NCBI GenBank assembly: GCA_015499995.1
Contig: JADNRV010000108.1
Span: 62,001-126,000 of the forward strand
Length of the DNA stretch: 64,000 nt
DNA from: Flammula alnicola
Taxonomy: Eukaryota; Basidiomycota; Agaricomycetes; Agaricales; Strophariaceae
Direction of reading: 5' to 3'
In this document: one piece after another, positions 51,699 through 62,832 of the stretch
How the letters are laid out: every line of letters begins with the position of its first letter
Numbering within the stretch: the stretch's first letter is position 1
The notes under the pieces: generated by a model
What the model was told of the DNA's origin: nothing
What the model saw: the letters and a program-made list of their open reading frames with translations, nothing else
Databases searched by the model: none
Position numbers and translations under genes: made by a program

Positions 51699-52557
51699 TG
51701 TTGGTGGAATGAAATCACGGCCTTTCTCGTTTAATTCCGTCTGAGCGCCGCAGGTTCCTTTGAGGCCGTCTGCTGGTCCTGTTTCCCTATGCCAGAGTGC
51801 GTGTGTTCAGTATATGGTTCAAGCAAAGTACTTGTAATGAACCCTGCAGTTCGAGGTCTATGGCGACACTACCATTGGTGAAGTCAATGATATATCTCAG
51901 CGAAGACTCGTAAATGGGATGAACAGATAAGAGAGCTAATGGCCGCGGAACTCGCAGCTCGTGATAATAATATCGCTTGAACTTTGACTGACAGGTTGAC
52001 TCACGCACAGTCATGAAACTCCAAATCCGAGGGGCGATTGCTATGCTTGATTCTCGGATTTTCCACACTGTGGTCACTTGAACAGGTTCTTGACAGGTGA
52101 GCCTTCGATTTCTCACCTTGTAATCAGCCTTCTGACTGCGCAATTATCTCAGTACTATCGCCTCCAGACCAACATTTTCTTGCCCATATTCTCCGGAAAA
52201 CAGCCCCATTAACCAGAAGTGTGTAGATATGGGGCCCAGCATGCGGCACAGTGTAGTATCCATGTCGCTACGTCCAAATTCATATGGAATGCATCCAGCG
52301 GAATATCTTTGGCTGACTTTCACGCAAGAATAGAATAAGGTTCATACACAAGCTTTGCATCTTTCCAGGGTGAAACGAGGATGGTGCGATTACTCTTCTT
52401 GTTATAGTTCACGGGCGCTTAGGCTTATCGATTTCCCACGCACAGCATCCTTATTGCCATATAAACCCCCACCCCCCCCTCCACAGGGTTTCTTCCCAAC
52501 GTGCCACTGGTACTTTCATATTTTCTTAAATTCGCTGTTTGCTGAGATCGACAAGAC
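51699..52557. other. intergenic, Argonaute 5' side
   Basis: No convincing gene; a 118-codon minus-strand frame (51787-52143) has no recognisable motif. A run of C (52466-52482) and a pyrimidine-rich stretch precede the Argonaute start. Confidence 0.4.
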
Positions 52558-55500
52558 ATGCCCCCACGAAACGCACCAGGCCGCGGCGGCCCCGGGAGAG
52601 GACGAGGTAACACTCCTCCTCTTGCTGGTGGCCGAGGCGGTGGTGCTGGTCGAGGGAGCAGGCCAGGTGGCCCTCCTAGCGCAGCTGGTGAGCACGTTTT
52701 CGTAGATGTGTTGGATCGTATTCAATATTTTACGTTGTTGATGTGAATCAGCTCACGTCAATACGATCGGTGTGAGAAGACCCGGTTTTGGGACTGCAGG
52801 GAGAGCGATTCGCATTAAGGTCAACTCGTTTGAACTTACTCATGAAGACGACGACATTTCTCATTATGATGGTATGTTATGTGGCCATTTTTCGTACCTA
52901 TTCATGTTTTGAAGTGCTTATTTAATCGCAGTCGGTAAGTTTTGCGATGAATGGATGGTAATGGAACGCGCCGCTAATTCGCCCAGTGGTGGATCCTGAG
53001 AGACTCCCTGCTCGCTTCAAGATGGAGCTTTTCAAGATTCTTCAATCGCAGGAGCCAAACATCTTTACTCCCAAGATTGTCTATGACGGGCAGAAGAACG
53101 CGTTTGCCCCTCGCGAGCTTGATTTGGGAGAGACCAATTCTCGGAAGGTAGGAATGCCATTATCAGAAATCTGAGTGCTCCTTTTCATATCTTTCTATTC
53201 TCTTCGTCGCACAGTTTCCTGTTAGCTTGCCGCAGTCCAATGGAGGCGGAAATCCTACCCGTCCGCCCAGAGTATACTACATTACACTCACGAGAGTGGC
53301 TACAAGAAATACCGAGTAAGTTAGAATGCTTTCATACAAGCGCCTTCCTGAGCGATATTTGATAATAGGACTCTCCACCGCTATTACGACGGCCAGCAGT
53401 CGTTCGATGAGACGATCTCAACCCTTCTCCAGGTCAGTTTCATTCATTATAAGTCTGGGAATTCGGGTCCATCATTTTGAAACTGAACGGACACTTACAG
53501 GCTCTAAACGTGGTGGTTAGAATGCAACCCAACTTGTGTAACCCGTTTAGAGCCCGCTCGTTTTTCACTCCAGCTGACAGGCAGGCCATCGGCGGTGGTC
53601 TCGAAGTGTGGCGAGGTATTTTTCAGTCGGTCCGCCCTGGCATTGGCCGTCTCGTACTCAACATTGATCTGGCGACTACTGTGATGTACAAAGAAGGGCC
53701 TCTCGTTGAACTCTGTAACGACTTTTTTGGACGGCCCATCAACTCGAGCCCTGCATATCTCTCTCCAGCACAGAACTTTCCCGACCAACAGAGAATCCGC
53801 TTGAAGAAGTTCCTCAGGGGTGTGCGCATCGTGGTCCCTGCGACTACTGGGCAAAGCAAACCTCGTGTAATTACCGACGTGAGCAGTGAAGGCGCAAATA
53901 CATTGCAATTCACCACGCATGCAGGCGCTACAATGACGGTCGCTCAATATTTCCAGAGCTTGGGGAGGCCTTTACGTTCCCCGACGACCGTTTGCGCCCA
54001 GGTACGCATTATCTTTAGCTAAGAATAGCATCAACTCATAGTTTTGTTTCATGATGCTCACATCCAGGTCGGAGCTAGTGCCATGATCCCTTTGGAAATG
54101 TGTATGGTTCTTAGGGGACAATTTCTCAACAAGGAAACAACTATCCCGGAAGAGAAGGTCAAAGATATACTCCAGTTTTCTACTAAGAAACCACACGAAA
54201 AACTTGAGCTTATCAAGACGGGTATGAGGGTAGGCGACATTATTTCCTCGCATACTACTTGAGTTAATAAAACAAATTTGACTCCCGTAGGACCTTCAGC
54301 ATGGGCAATCCGACTACGTGAGGCAGTTTGGCATGGAGATCAACCCCGAGCCCCTCGAGATCGGAGCACGGATCATCAATCCACCGAGCCTCAAATATAG
54401 TGGCCAAGGGCGTCAGGCGATGGAGGCAAGTGATCCCTTTATCCGGAATATGGATTATCACGACTCTATCTTCTAATTCATGAGTATTAGACGCCGCGGA
54501 ATGGCGCCTGGAACATGTAAGTTTGAAATATTCGCTGTCCACAAAGCTCGTTTACGATCATATATTAGGATTGACAAGAAGTTCTTCAAAAGTTCGTCTA
54601 TTGCCCGATGGATGGTTGTGATCTATGATACGCAGAGAAACTTTAACGACAACGCCATCCGGAACATGATCGGGGGATTCTTGGAGTCATGTGCGAGTGT
54701 CGGTAAGAATATTTCAGTTTTTAAAATGGATCATCTTTACGAATTGATCTCGCGCATAGGTATCGCAGTACAAACTAAGGACCCGCTTGTCAAGTACCAA
54801 AACGGCCAGGGTAATATCGAAGAGGTCAGTTTTTTCGGAATTTTCATCGTTAATCTACAGATACTTACAAGCCTCGACATCTTATTCAAAGCAATTGAAA
54901 GGTGCAGGGGGGGAATGTATGCAAAAGCTTGGTGGTTTACCTTCTTTGATCGTTGTTGTGCTTCCGGAAGGAGGCAACGACATATATACGGCGGTCAAAC
55001 AGTATGTGATGATACTTGTTCTCCTTGATATATTCAGACGTCATTAACGTGATAATATTTGCAGCTTCGGGGATGTGACAGTACGTCTGATATTTTCGTA
55101 AGATCCAGAGCTTCAGTTACTGATAAGGCCATTTCGTTTAGGCCGGGGTCGCGACTCAGTGCTTGAAGGCGAAGAAATGCAGCAATGCAAAGCCACAGTA
55201 CTGGGCAAACGTGATGCTCAAGTAAGTACAGTTGGCCTTTTAATTATCAGCCAAGCCTCCAATCACGATTTAGGGTTAATGTCAAGCTTGGAGGAATTAA
55301 CGCAATTCCCGAATCTACAGCTGTCGAGGTCATAACTGATCCTAACAATCCAGCGATTGTCATAGGTTGGTTGTTCTATCTTCCCCGCCAGATAAATTCG
55401 GCGTAACTGCTCACATTTTTTGTTCAGGCGCCGATGTAATACATCCCCCTCCTGGCGCTCAAGCTCGCCCATCCTTCACTGCAGTTGTCGGTAGCGTCGA

Positions 55501-56816
55501 CTCCAACGCAGCGAAATACGTGGCCACATCTCGTGTCCAAACAGGACGTCAAGAAATCATCGACGACCTCAAAGAGATGTGCATGGTAACTGACTTTCGT
55601 CAATCATTTACAGAATTTTGAGGGTTCTAAAGTAATCACAATTTCCTCAGGATGTTCTCAAGCTCTACATGTCATATCACGAACTCGCCGAGAAGAAAGG
55701 GAAGCAGGGTTCAATCCCGAAAAGGCTGATTTTCTATCGCGGTATGTTTCCCAGTACATGATGGGCAAGATGAACTTATTTTCTGATTTCAATCCAACAG
55801 ACGGTGTTTCGGAAGGACAATTCCAACACGTATTAGATCTGGGTAAGATATGAATGGATGTTGCGCTACACTTGATTGCTGACAAAGTTTCTAGAACTCC
55901 CATTGATCAAAGGCGAGTTACTGCATTCTGTGAGATCCGATGAAGTCGAACTATTGTTTCAGAGGCTTGCAGGGAGCTTAATATCAATCCGAAGATAACT
56001 TTGATCGTTGTTGGGAAGCGACATCACAACCAGTACGTAGGACTTATAGAATTCGACTGATTGCTGAGCAGAGCTGATAGACAATAATAGGTTCTTCCCT
56101 CCGGCTGCTGGCAATATAGCGGATAGGAGTGGAAATTGTCCCGCTGGAACTGTCGTCGATACCGATATTACTCACCCGACAGAGTTTGACTTCATTCTCC
56201 AAAGCCATGCAGGCCTTCTGGGTACGAGTCGACCTGCCCATTACTCTGTGAGTGACACCATCACTGGCCTAGTGCACTTTGATACATTTCTCTGATCTTA
56301 ACGCGGCTATGATAGGTATTGCACGATGTGAGTCATATCGCTAGTCAAAATATCCAGCGTGTTCCTAACGATTTTGGAATTTAGGAAATCGGCTTCGGGT
56401 GAGGGACCTTTTTCAAATGTTCTTCGCAGGGTTGCTGATGCTTCAATCAAGTGCGGACGCTCTTCAGGCCCTTTCCTTCGCTTTATGTCACGTTTATGCT
56501 CGATCGACTCGCTCGGTATCGATTCCTGCCCCGGTATATTGTGCGTTGCCTTTTCTTTGAAGACGTTGGTAGTAACTCACCCTCTTGACAGATGCGGACA
56601 TAGTCTGTTCTCGGTCCAAGAACCACTATAACCCCCGGGAACGGCTCAACCTTTCTGACACAAGCACTCAGGCATCTGGCCCCGGTGCGGATCTCGAGGC
56701 GTACAAAGCGGGTTACAGGCCGATTCACGCAAACCAACAGAGGAATATGTATTTTTCTGTATGTTGGCTGTTGTCTCGATTTTATATCCCGTTGCTCACA
56801 ATGAAGTATTTAGTGA
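52558..56816 (+). CDS. Argonaute (small-RNA-guided silencing nuclease)
   Basis: QDE-2-like Argonaute in about 27 exons. An RGG-rich start ([17 protein letters not shown]) precedes the N domain ([20 protein letters not shown]). Next come linker/DUF1785 ([40 protein letters not shown]), PAZ ([14 protein letters not shown] to [10 protein letters not shown]), MID ([20 protein letters not shown]) and PIWI. Catalytic tetrad: D in [13 protein letters not shown] in [10 protein letters not shown] in [11 protein letters not shown], and D in [14 protein letters not shown] (His in human AGO2), so DEDD. The protein ends RNMYFS, with the TGA placed just after a final intron. Two introns use GC donors and several exons are 3-18 nt. 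A missing G at 53962-53965 and one unresolved junction near 54860 interrupt the frame. Expected to act in RNA-induced silencing of transposons such as the adjacent LINE. Confidence 0.92.
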
Positions 56817-57045
56817 ATGCCATGATACGAAACGAAACCTGTCGCTGAAGAAATATCAAATCTATTACGAACTTCCACGTCCTAAATCCCACGAGTAACG
56901 TCGTCTTCACGTCCTCTCACCGCTTTATGCTTTATGCTCGCTTTATTCCGACTGGTTCGCAAAGTCTGCAATGGTCTCTGTCTTGCTTTGTATAATGATC
57001 TCTTTGTTTATTTAAAATGCAATCGTTTGTTCTATTGCACGCAGC
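56817..57045. other. Argonaute 3' flank
   Basis: T-rich downstream sequence, no gene seen. Confidence 0.4.
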
Positions 57046-57900
57046 TTATTCGGAATGTGCAAGTACTATGGAGGCAGACAAAACTCGTGACGATCTGATT
57101 GCTGATGAGGTTCTTGGCAGGCGTGCGAGATGACAACAGTCGACCAGAGGATCTGTTGCGGTCTCATCGCTTTCCTCGTCCTCACCACCGTTTTTCTCCA
57201 CTTCAACTGATGCCGCAAGAGGTACACCGCTGTTAACGATATCCATGGCGCTGTATTCGGCCTGGGCACCATTATTCTTGCATCTTCAATCTGTAGTAGC
57301 AATAAAGCTTCGCGCTCAGCCTCGTATTTCCACAATGCTAATATCTCGTCCAACTTACTTTATTGGTGTCGAATCCTCGCAAGTTGCTCGTAAGTATATG
57401 GGCCAAATACAAGCCTGTTCGCTGACTACGTGATTTCGTTATTTTCAGCGTTCAAAACGGTGCATATACTGTATGCCGTCGAGATGTCCCACTGCAACGC
57501 GTGTGCGAAGTAGAGCCCAGCAATGCTATTTCCAAATGGGAAGTGGAAAGGTCTCGTGGAGGGTGACAATTCCAGCTCCAGACTCTAAGCGAATAACACA
57601 AGTGTTGATGATAGCAGCGGCGTCAAGGCTCTCTTGCATTTAAGAGAGACATATCACCTCCAGCAAGACGGGCGAAGGATTTGCGAGCCATGGACTCCCG
57701 TCTCGGCGTTGTTCTTCGAATCTGAAGACACCTTCGATGACGCCTATGCTGACAACCGGTTCCGTTGAAGCTTCTCGTAGTGTCAATTTTGTCGGCGGAC
57801 GATGGTGGCTCTCATGAGGAAAATAACGGGTTACTAGATTAGCAAGGAGAGAGGAGATGGCGTGTGGGCTGCGGAGTACCGTGCAATATTCATCGTGCAT
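57046..57900 (-). CDS. uncharacterised multi-exon gene candidate
   Basis: Leftward pieces with protein-like composition: LVTRYFPHESHHRPPTKLTL, EASTEPVVSIGVIEGVFRFE (57840-57700), then after a possible intron SLDAAAIINTCVIRLESGAG and, in a shifted frame, GNSIAGLYFAHALQWDISTA, then DEILALWKYEAEREALLL and the acidic tail VEVEKNGGEDEESDETATDP ending at 57046. At least two apparent 1-nt deletions are needed. I do not recognise the family; the middle piece might be a membrane helix. Weak call. Confidence 0.3.
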
Positions 57901-58446
57901 CAGACGAGGTCGGCGTACTACTATTTTTAGTCAGTGTCCATTTACAAGTATCTTTTCTGAGCTCTACTCTGACGTGTACGTATGGTACCGACATCTCTCT
58001 AATCGATAATATCAAGTTACGATATCCACCCTTGAACAAGAACCACCATCATGGTGGTTCAGCGTCTAGCCTCTCCGTGGCTCAAGGGACTAGTACCTCC
58101 AACGAGGGAAGCAAATAGACGTCCTCCATCCTTCAGCGGGGAGGAAACCAGCTTGCAGTCAGTGAGCTTAGCGACGATAGGATCCAAATCCTGCGCCCGT
58201 AGTAGTCACAGTCAGTGGCAAAGCATCCACAAAAGTGGTCGGGCTCTTAAAGTCAACCAGAGAATATCTACAAGTGAATTCTACCATCTTAAAGTAAATG
58301 AGCCCCATTCCCGGGCGATTCTTCTGAGATGTGCGACCTAGTCGAGAGACAACTACTCTCAACTCCAAGCCTTTCAAACATCATACTACATAGTGACTGC
58401 ACGAAGTGTGACGTTGGTAACGTACAACAACTTCGCTCTCTGACAA
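57901..58446 (+). other. probable LINE 5' untranslated region
   Basis: No protein-like frame. The region leads directly into LINE ORF1 sequence, and the 5' end of the element is not obvious. A CCACCATCATGGTGG palindrome lies at 58041-58055. Confidence 0.3.
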
Positions 58447-60165
58447 TGTCGACGAAAACGACAACGACGAAACCAGTAACGACTGCATACGACCTGAAGG
58501 ACATCGCTGGGTCGCACAGCACGATGAGCGCTCTGAACCGACCACATATCCCGCCCCGGAGAGCCACTGACCGAGGAACAAAGCGGCCATGAGGCAGGAA
58601 ATTGCCACCGACGATTGTCCTTGAGTCTTAAAAAACCTCGCACCTCAAAGGTCACAAAGGACACGAACTCAAATCCAAACCTCCATCCCTTTCCTCATAA
58701 ACACCATTCACGCTGGCTTCACAGACTAACATCCCAACCACCAACTCCTCGGCAGAGGAACAGTCCCAGAAAGGCTCCAAACGACCAAGACTCGAGGGAG
58801 ACATAGTGAGTAGCGCACCCCCGTGGATGCCACTCAAAGATCTGACATCCAACACGGATACAGGACGATCAAGCTGAGATAGAAGAAGTTGAAGAGCAGA
58901 CCATAGACGAGCCAGAAAGCCGACCCAAGCGACCCCTTCCACGAAGTATGGCCGAAGTCTTTCGCTTCCCAGTCGACCCCACGAAAATGGACAATCTCCC
59001 AACGCATCAGGATGAGAATCCGTACCTGCAGATGACTCGGCGTGGGCTACAACCCCAACCTCCCCCCGTCGCCTTAATCCCTTTCACTCATGCCATATTT
59101 CATCGCGTCGTCATTCCTCTTACCAACCTCCTCGCGAACCTAAACGAGGATCAGGCCAATCTCGTGAAAGAGAACCCATCTGACTTCATCGCCATTGTCC
59201 CCTTCGAGGCCGGCGACAAGTACTATAAGGAGAATCCTAACTGCAACACGGAAATCCTAAAGTTTATACGGTCCCTAGGCTATCCGGACAATGAACACGT
59301 TGACATTGCCAAACCCGTACCCCGAAACAAGGCAGGAAAGAAACAGTTCGATCCTCCATGGGCGATGATCATGAGCGGCGCCAGCTCTGCGCTCAGTAAT
59401 TTCTTACTCTGGCACCAAACTTTCGCGGTTCGGCCTGACCTAGCCTTCAATGCCCTCCCCTTTGACCCAGACTTACAATCTTGGGTTATCATGAACATGA
59501 GTGGTAACGCTGTCAGGAAGGAGGAACCCCAGGCAGACCAAGTTCAGGCTGAAACCGACCCGCAGACTGAAGACGCACCTGTCAGGAGGGAAGCGACTGC
59601 AAAGGAGAAAGCCCTCGGAGCGATCAAATACAAATTATGGCACAACCATGAGTTCCGCGCCCACGTCACGAGGGTCCTCAAAGCGAGTGGTGCCACGACG
59701 GACTCTGTCGCCGAATTAGCTTATCTCGCCACCACCTCCTTTGACCTTCACTATGTCGAAACGAAGGACGGAGAAACGGAGGAAGATAGAGCACCTGTCT
59801 ACCAACTCACCGGAAAGCCGCTATCAAGCAAGAAGGAGGACATGAACGAATACTACCGCATCGTCCGCTTCCCAGGCAAACACTACTTCGTTGGACTACA
59901 CAAGCTTGAAGTCGACAAACGATTCGTCAACTGCCGATGGTGCAAATCGGACAGCCACCCAGCCCACAAATGCCCATTCCTGCAGACGCCTGACTGGCTC
60001 GGCCCGACCCAGCCCAAGAAGGAGCCAACTGACCTGAAGCGAGGCGAAGGAACCTCACGGCGAGGAGAAGGAACCTCACGGCGAGGAGGCGCTGGTGGAT
60101 CCACAAGAGGTAGTCCTCGGGGAAGGGGAGGATGGAACGAAGTGTCCTACCGTCGACGCAAATAG
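58447..60165 (+). CDS. LINE ORF1 protein (CCHC zinc knuckle), N-terminus damaged
   Basis: The continuous frame from ATG 58948 gives 405 aa: MAEVFRFPVDPTKMDNLPTH, then VALIPFTHAIFHRVVIPLTN, FIAIVPFEAGDKYYKENPN, an acidic linker, and the zinc knuckle CRWCKSDSHPAHKC (CX2CX4HX4C) followed by an RG/SR-rich tail (RGEGTSRRGEGTSRRGG). It presumably binds LINE RNA with the ORF2 product. Upstream, protein-like pieces in other frames (58447 MSTKTTTTKPVTTAYDLKDI; 58630 KKPRTSKVTKDTNSNPNLHP; 58870 EIEEVEEQTIDEPESRPKRP) look like the real N-terminus broken by stops and shifts at about 58590, 58806 and 58845. Intact ORF1 would then be about 570 aa. Confidence 0.75.
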
Positions 60166-60710
60166 ATGATCTCCCGACTTCTTCCATACCAATATTTCTT
60201 TTAATGACTGAATGTAACGGTACACCATCAATCTGAATACATGCTGCACTACTCAAACAATAATTTGCACCAAATTAAATACCCTTGTCAGGGCCTAACG
60301 TTGGGGTTAGAAGAGGACGGAGAACGAATGCGTGCAGCCTATTCCTCTCCGCAAACGCCAGAAGCCCACATTTACTGACGATTTATGAAAGTAAGTTGGA
60401 CAGGAAAGCAGACGGCGTTCAATAAATGATGTCGAGGCTACTGGTGGAGTCAAGCCGGACTGTAGGCGATTCTTCTAGGAACCTGTGTCTCCCAATGGAC
60501 CAGGACCTCTTAGGAGAAAACCACCAGACCTGATGGAGGCCTGGCAGGCCTTATCGGGTTACTACTAACGCTACGAACACTAACACACAGGATATAGGAA
60601 CCTCAACCCCAACAACTTCTCGGTCAACACGGTCAAACGGCAACGCACCCATTTTTTCTGGAGAGGGTAACAGTGCTCTGTCCGCTGGCACAACTCTCGA
60701 GGAAAGAAAT
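60166..60710 (+). other. LINE spacer between ORF1 and ORF2
   Basis: No long frame; the ORF2 start is uncertain and may lie within this stretch. Confidence 0.4.
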
Positions 60711-61501
60711 TTGGGTCTGGACAGTGGACGGCGGGGAAGCCAAAGGGAGTCTGGAAGAAGAACCCAGACGTCTACTGGTCACCCGGACAATGAACAGAGG
60801 CTTCCTCAAAATGGAGTCACCATTTTGCCGCCATCATCATCGCAGTCAGCGAATAGCTCAAACACAAGCACCGGGAGGAATCCACAGGTTCCACCCGCTC
60901 AAACGGATCTCAATCCGAACACGCCGTCAGCGTCATCCTCCCAGCCAGGGAGAGAACCACAGCCAGTGGTCGAGCCTGGAGACAACGGTGAAACTCCTGA
61001 AGCTCATGTGCAGGATAATCCTATGCAAGGCCCAAATCGAAGTCAAAGACGGGCAGAGAATAGGCGAATGAAAAAAGCCGCGATTAAAGTAGCCTCCCTC
61101 AACATACGAGGATATGGCAACCGGAGTGCACACTCACCGCAGAACAAATGGAACCATCTTAATCAAGTAATAAGAGATAACAAAATAGCAATCTTAGCAG
61201 TCCAGGAGACACATATGGATGGAACGAGATGCGCTGAAATCGAAAACCTCTTCGGCAAAAGGATGAAAGTCCATTGTACCGCTAACGAAGAAAACCCTAC
61301 TGGAAAGGGAGGAGTTGCTATTGTGATAAATAGGCAACTACTAAATGCAAACCAATCACGAGCAACAGTAATAGTGCCTGGTCGAGCTTTGGCAGTAAGA
61401 CTGAAATGGCATGGAGATAAAGTTCTTCGAGTACTAGCAATATATGCCCCGAACAATCCTCAACAAAACAGGGACTTCTGGAAGCAGATACGAACATATT
61501 A

Positions 61502-61509
61502 CGAGCAAC
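61502..61509 (+). repeat. target site duplication, left copy
   Basis: CGAGCAAC, repeated directly at 62825-62832. Confidence 0.9.
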
Positions 61510-61526
61510 TAGGGATTGTCACGGGT
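61510..61526 (+). repeat. left terminal inverted repeat
   Basis: TAGGGATTGTCACGGGT; perfect complement of 62808-62824. Confidence 0.95.
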
Positions 61527-61989
61527 AACCCTGGGGTATTCCAGGGCTACCCGGACCCTTACCCAGACAAACCCGTACCCACCACCAGGGGTAAGGGTTT
61601 CTGCGGGTTAGGGTGAGGGTTTTGGGGGGTTCACGGGTACAGGAAGGGTCTCATGGATTTTTGCGGGTATACAAACATGTGCGGGTAGTGGGCGGAGTTT
61701 GAAACTCCGCCCAAAACTGAAGTCGGCGCCGCTTCTCGTTGATCAAGATGTTGGCTCTATCCAAACCACCACCATGACCCACATACATCCCCAGGACGCC
61801 GCGGAATGCACGAGGACAAGCCGCGATGGCTTCTCGACGCCATCACGCATCGCCAGCCAGTCAACGAGCCAGTCAACGAGCCACGAAACCAAGACAACGC
61901 CGGGGAGGAAGGCAGGGAGAAAGATAAAGGAGGTAACGAGGGATGCCAGGTACGTAGCAGCGCAACCCCACTGGCACTGAAGCTAATAC

Positions 61990-62640
61990 CTATACCCCCC
62001 CTCTTGTGCAGTTAATGACACCAACTCCCTTTCATGCAGGTAACGACACCGAGGGTATCAAAACCGGTATGTAGCAGCCCAACCTCGCCGGCGCCTCTGC
62101 TAACACCCCTTGTGCAGTTAACAATGCCGAGGGTACCCATACCACCCTTTCCTGCAGGTAACGATGTCTCCTGCAGGTAACAATGTCTCCTGCAGGTAAC
62201 AATGTCTTGTGCAGTTAATGACACCAACCCCCTTCTCGTGCAGGTAACGACGCCCCGAAACCGGTACGTAGAAGCCCATCCCCGCCAGTGCCGTGCCCCT
62301 GCTAACCCCCATACCCCTCTCATGCAGGTAATGACACCGCTTGACCACCTAGCTGGTACCCATACCCCCCTCTCGTGCGGGTAACAACGCTGAGGGTACA
62401 GAAACCAGCGTAGCAGCCCAACCCTGCCGGCACCTCTGCTAATACCCCGCTTGCGCAGTTAACGATGCTGAGGGTACCCATACCCCCTTCTCCTGCAGGT
62501 AACGACACTGAGGGTATCGAAACCGGTACGTACCTGCAGGTAACGACATTTTGTGCAGTTAATGATGCCAACCCCCTTCTCGTGCAGGTAACGACGCTGG
62601 GGGGACCAAAACTGGTATGTAGCAGCCCAACCCCGCCAGT
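61990..62640. repeat. internal array of degenerate TGCAG(G/T)TAAC modules
   Basis: About 15 copies of a 14-16 bp module, mostly TGCAGGTAACGACR or TGCAGTTAAYGATG, spaced 20-90 bp, together with longer repeats (GAGGGTAyC.AAACCGGTAyGTAGCAGCCCA). It forms an irregular minisatellite filling the middle of the hAT-like element. Confidence 0.8.
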
Positions 62641-62807
62641 GCCGCCCCCTACTATACAGTTGGCTGGTGCAAGCTGAATGGTACTGGTTGAATACCGCGG
62701 GTAACCCGCCAACCCCTGCTGAGGGTACGGGTAAGGTATGGGTCAGAAAAACTCAACCCGTACCCTTACCCCACTGTACCCTACCCGAAACCCGCACGGG
62801 TTCTCAA

Positions 62808-62824
62808 ACCCGTGACAATCCCTA
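62808..62824 (-). repeat. right terminal inverted repeat
   Basis: ACCCGTGACAATCCCTA on the + strand; mirror of the left repeat. Confidence 0.95.
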
Positions 62825-62832
62825 CGAGCAAC
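62825..62832 (+). repeat. target site duplication, right copy
   Basis: CGAGCAAC, same as 61502-61509. Confidence 0.9.

Larger units (their letters stand above)
61510..62824. mobile_element. hAT-like non-autonomous DNA transposon nested in the LINE
   Basis: 1315 bp bounded by perfect 17-bp terminal inverted repeats, TAGGGATTGTCACGGGT (61510-61526) and its complement (62808-62824), flanked by the 8-bp duplication CGAGCAAC (61502-61509 and 62825-62832). TIRs opening YAGGG and 8-bp duplications are hallmarks of hAT elements. Subterminal zones are rich in GGGTA/ACCC motifs. No transposase frame, so movement would need enzyme in trans. Confidence 0.85.

Noticed and set aside
53504..53947. 147-codon minus-strand ORF
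   Set aside because: Antisense to the Argonaute exon coding the DUF1785/PAZ region.
62000..62640. Repeats considered as a CRISPR-like array
   Set aside because: Repeats are short, degenerate and irregularly spaced, inside a eukaryotic transposon with TIRs.
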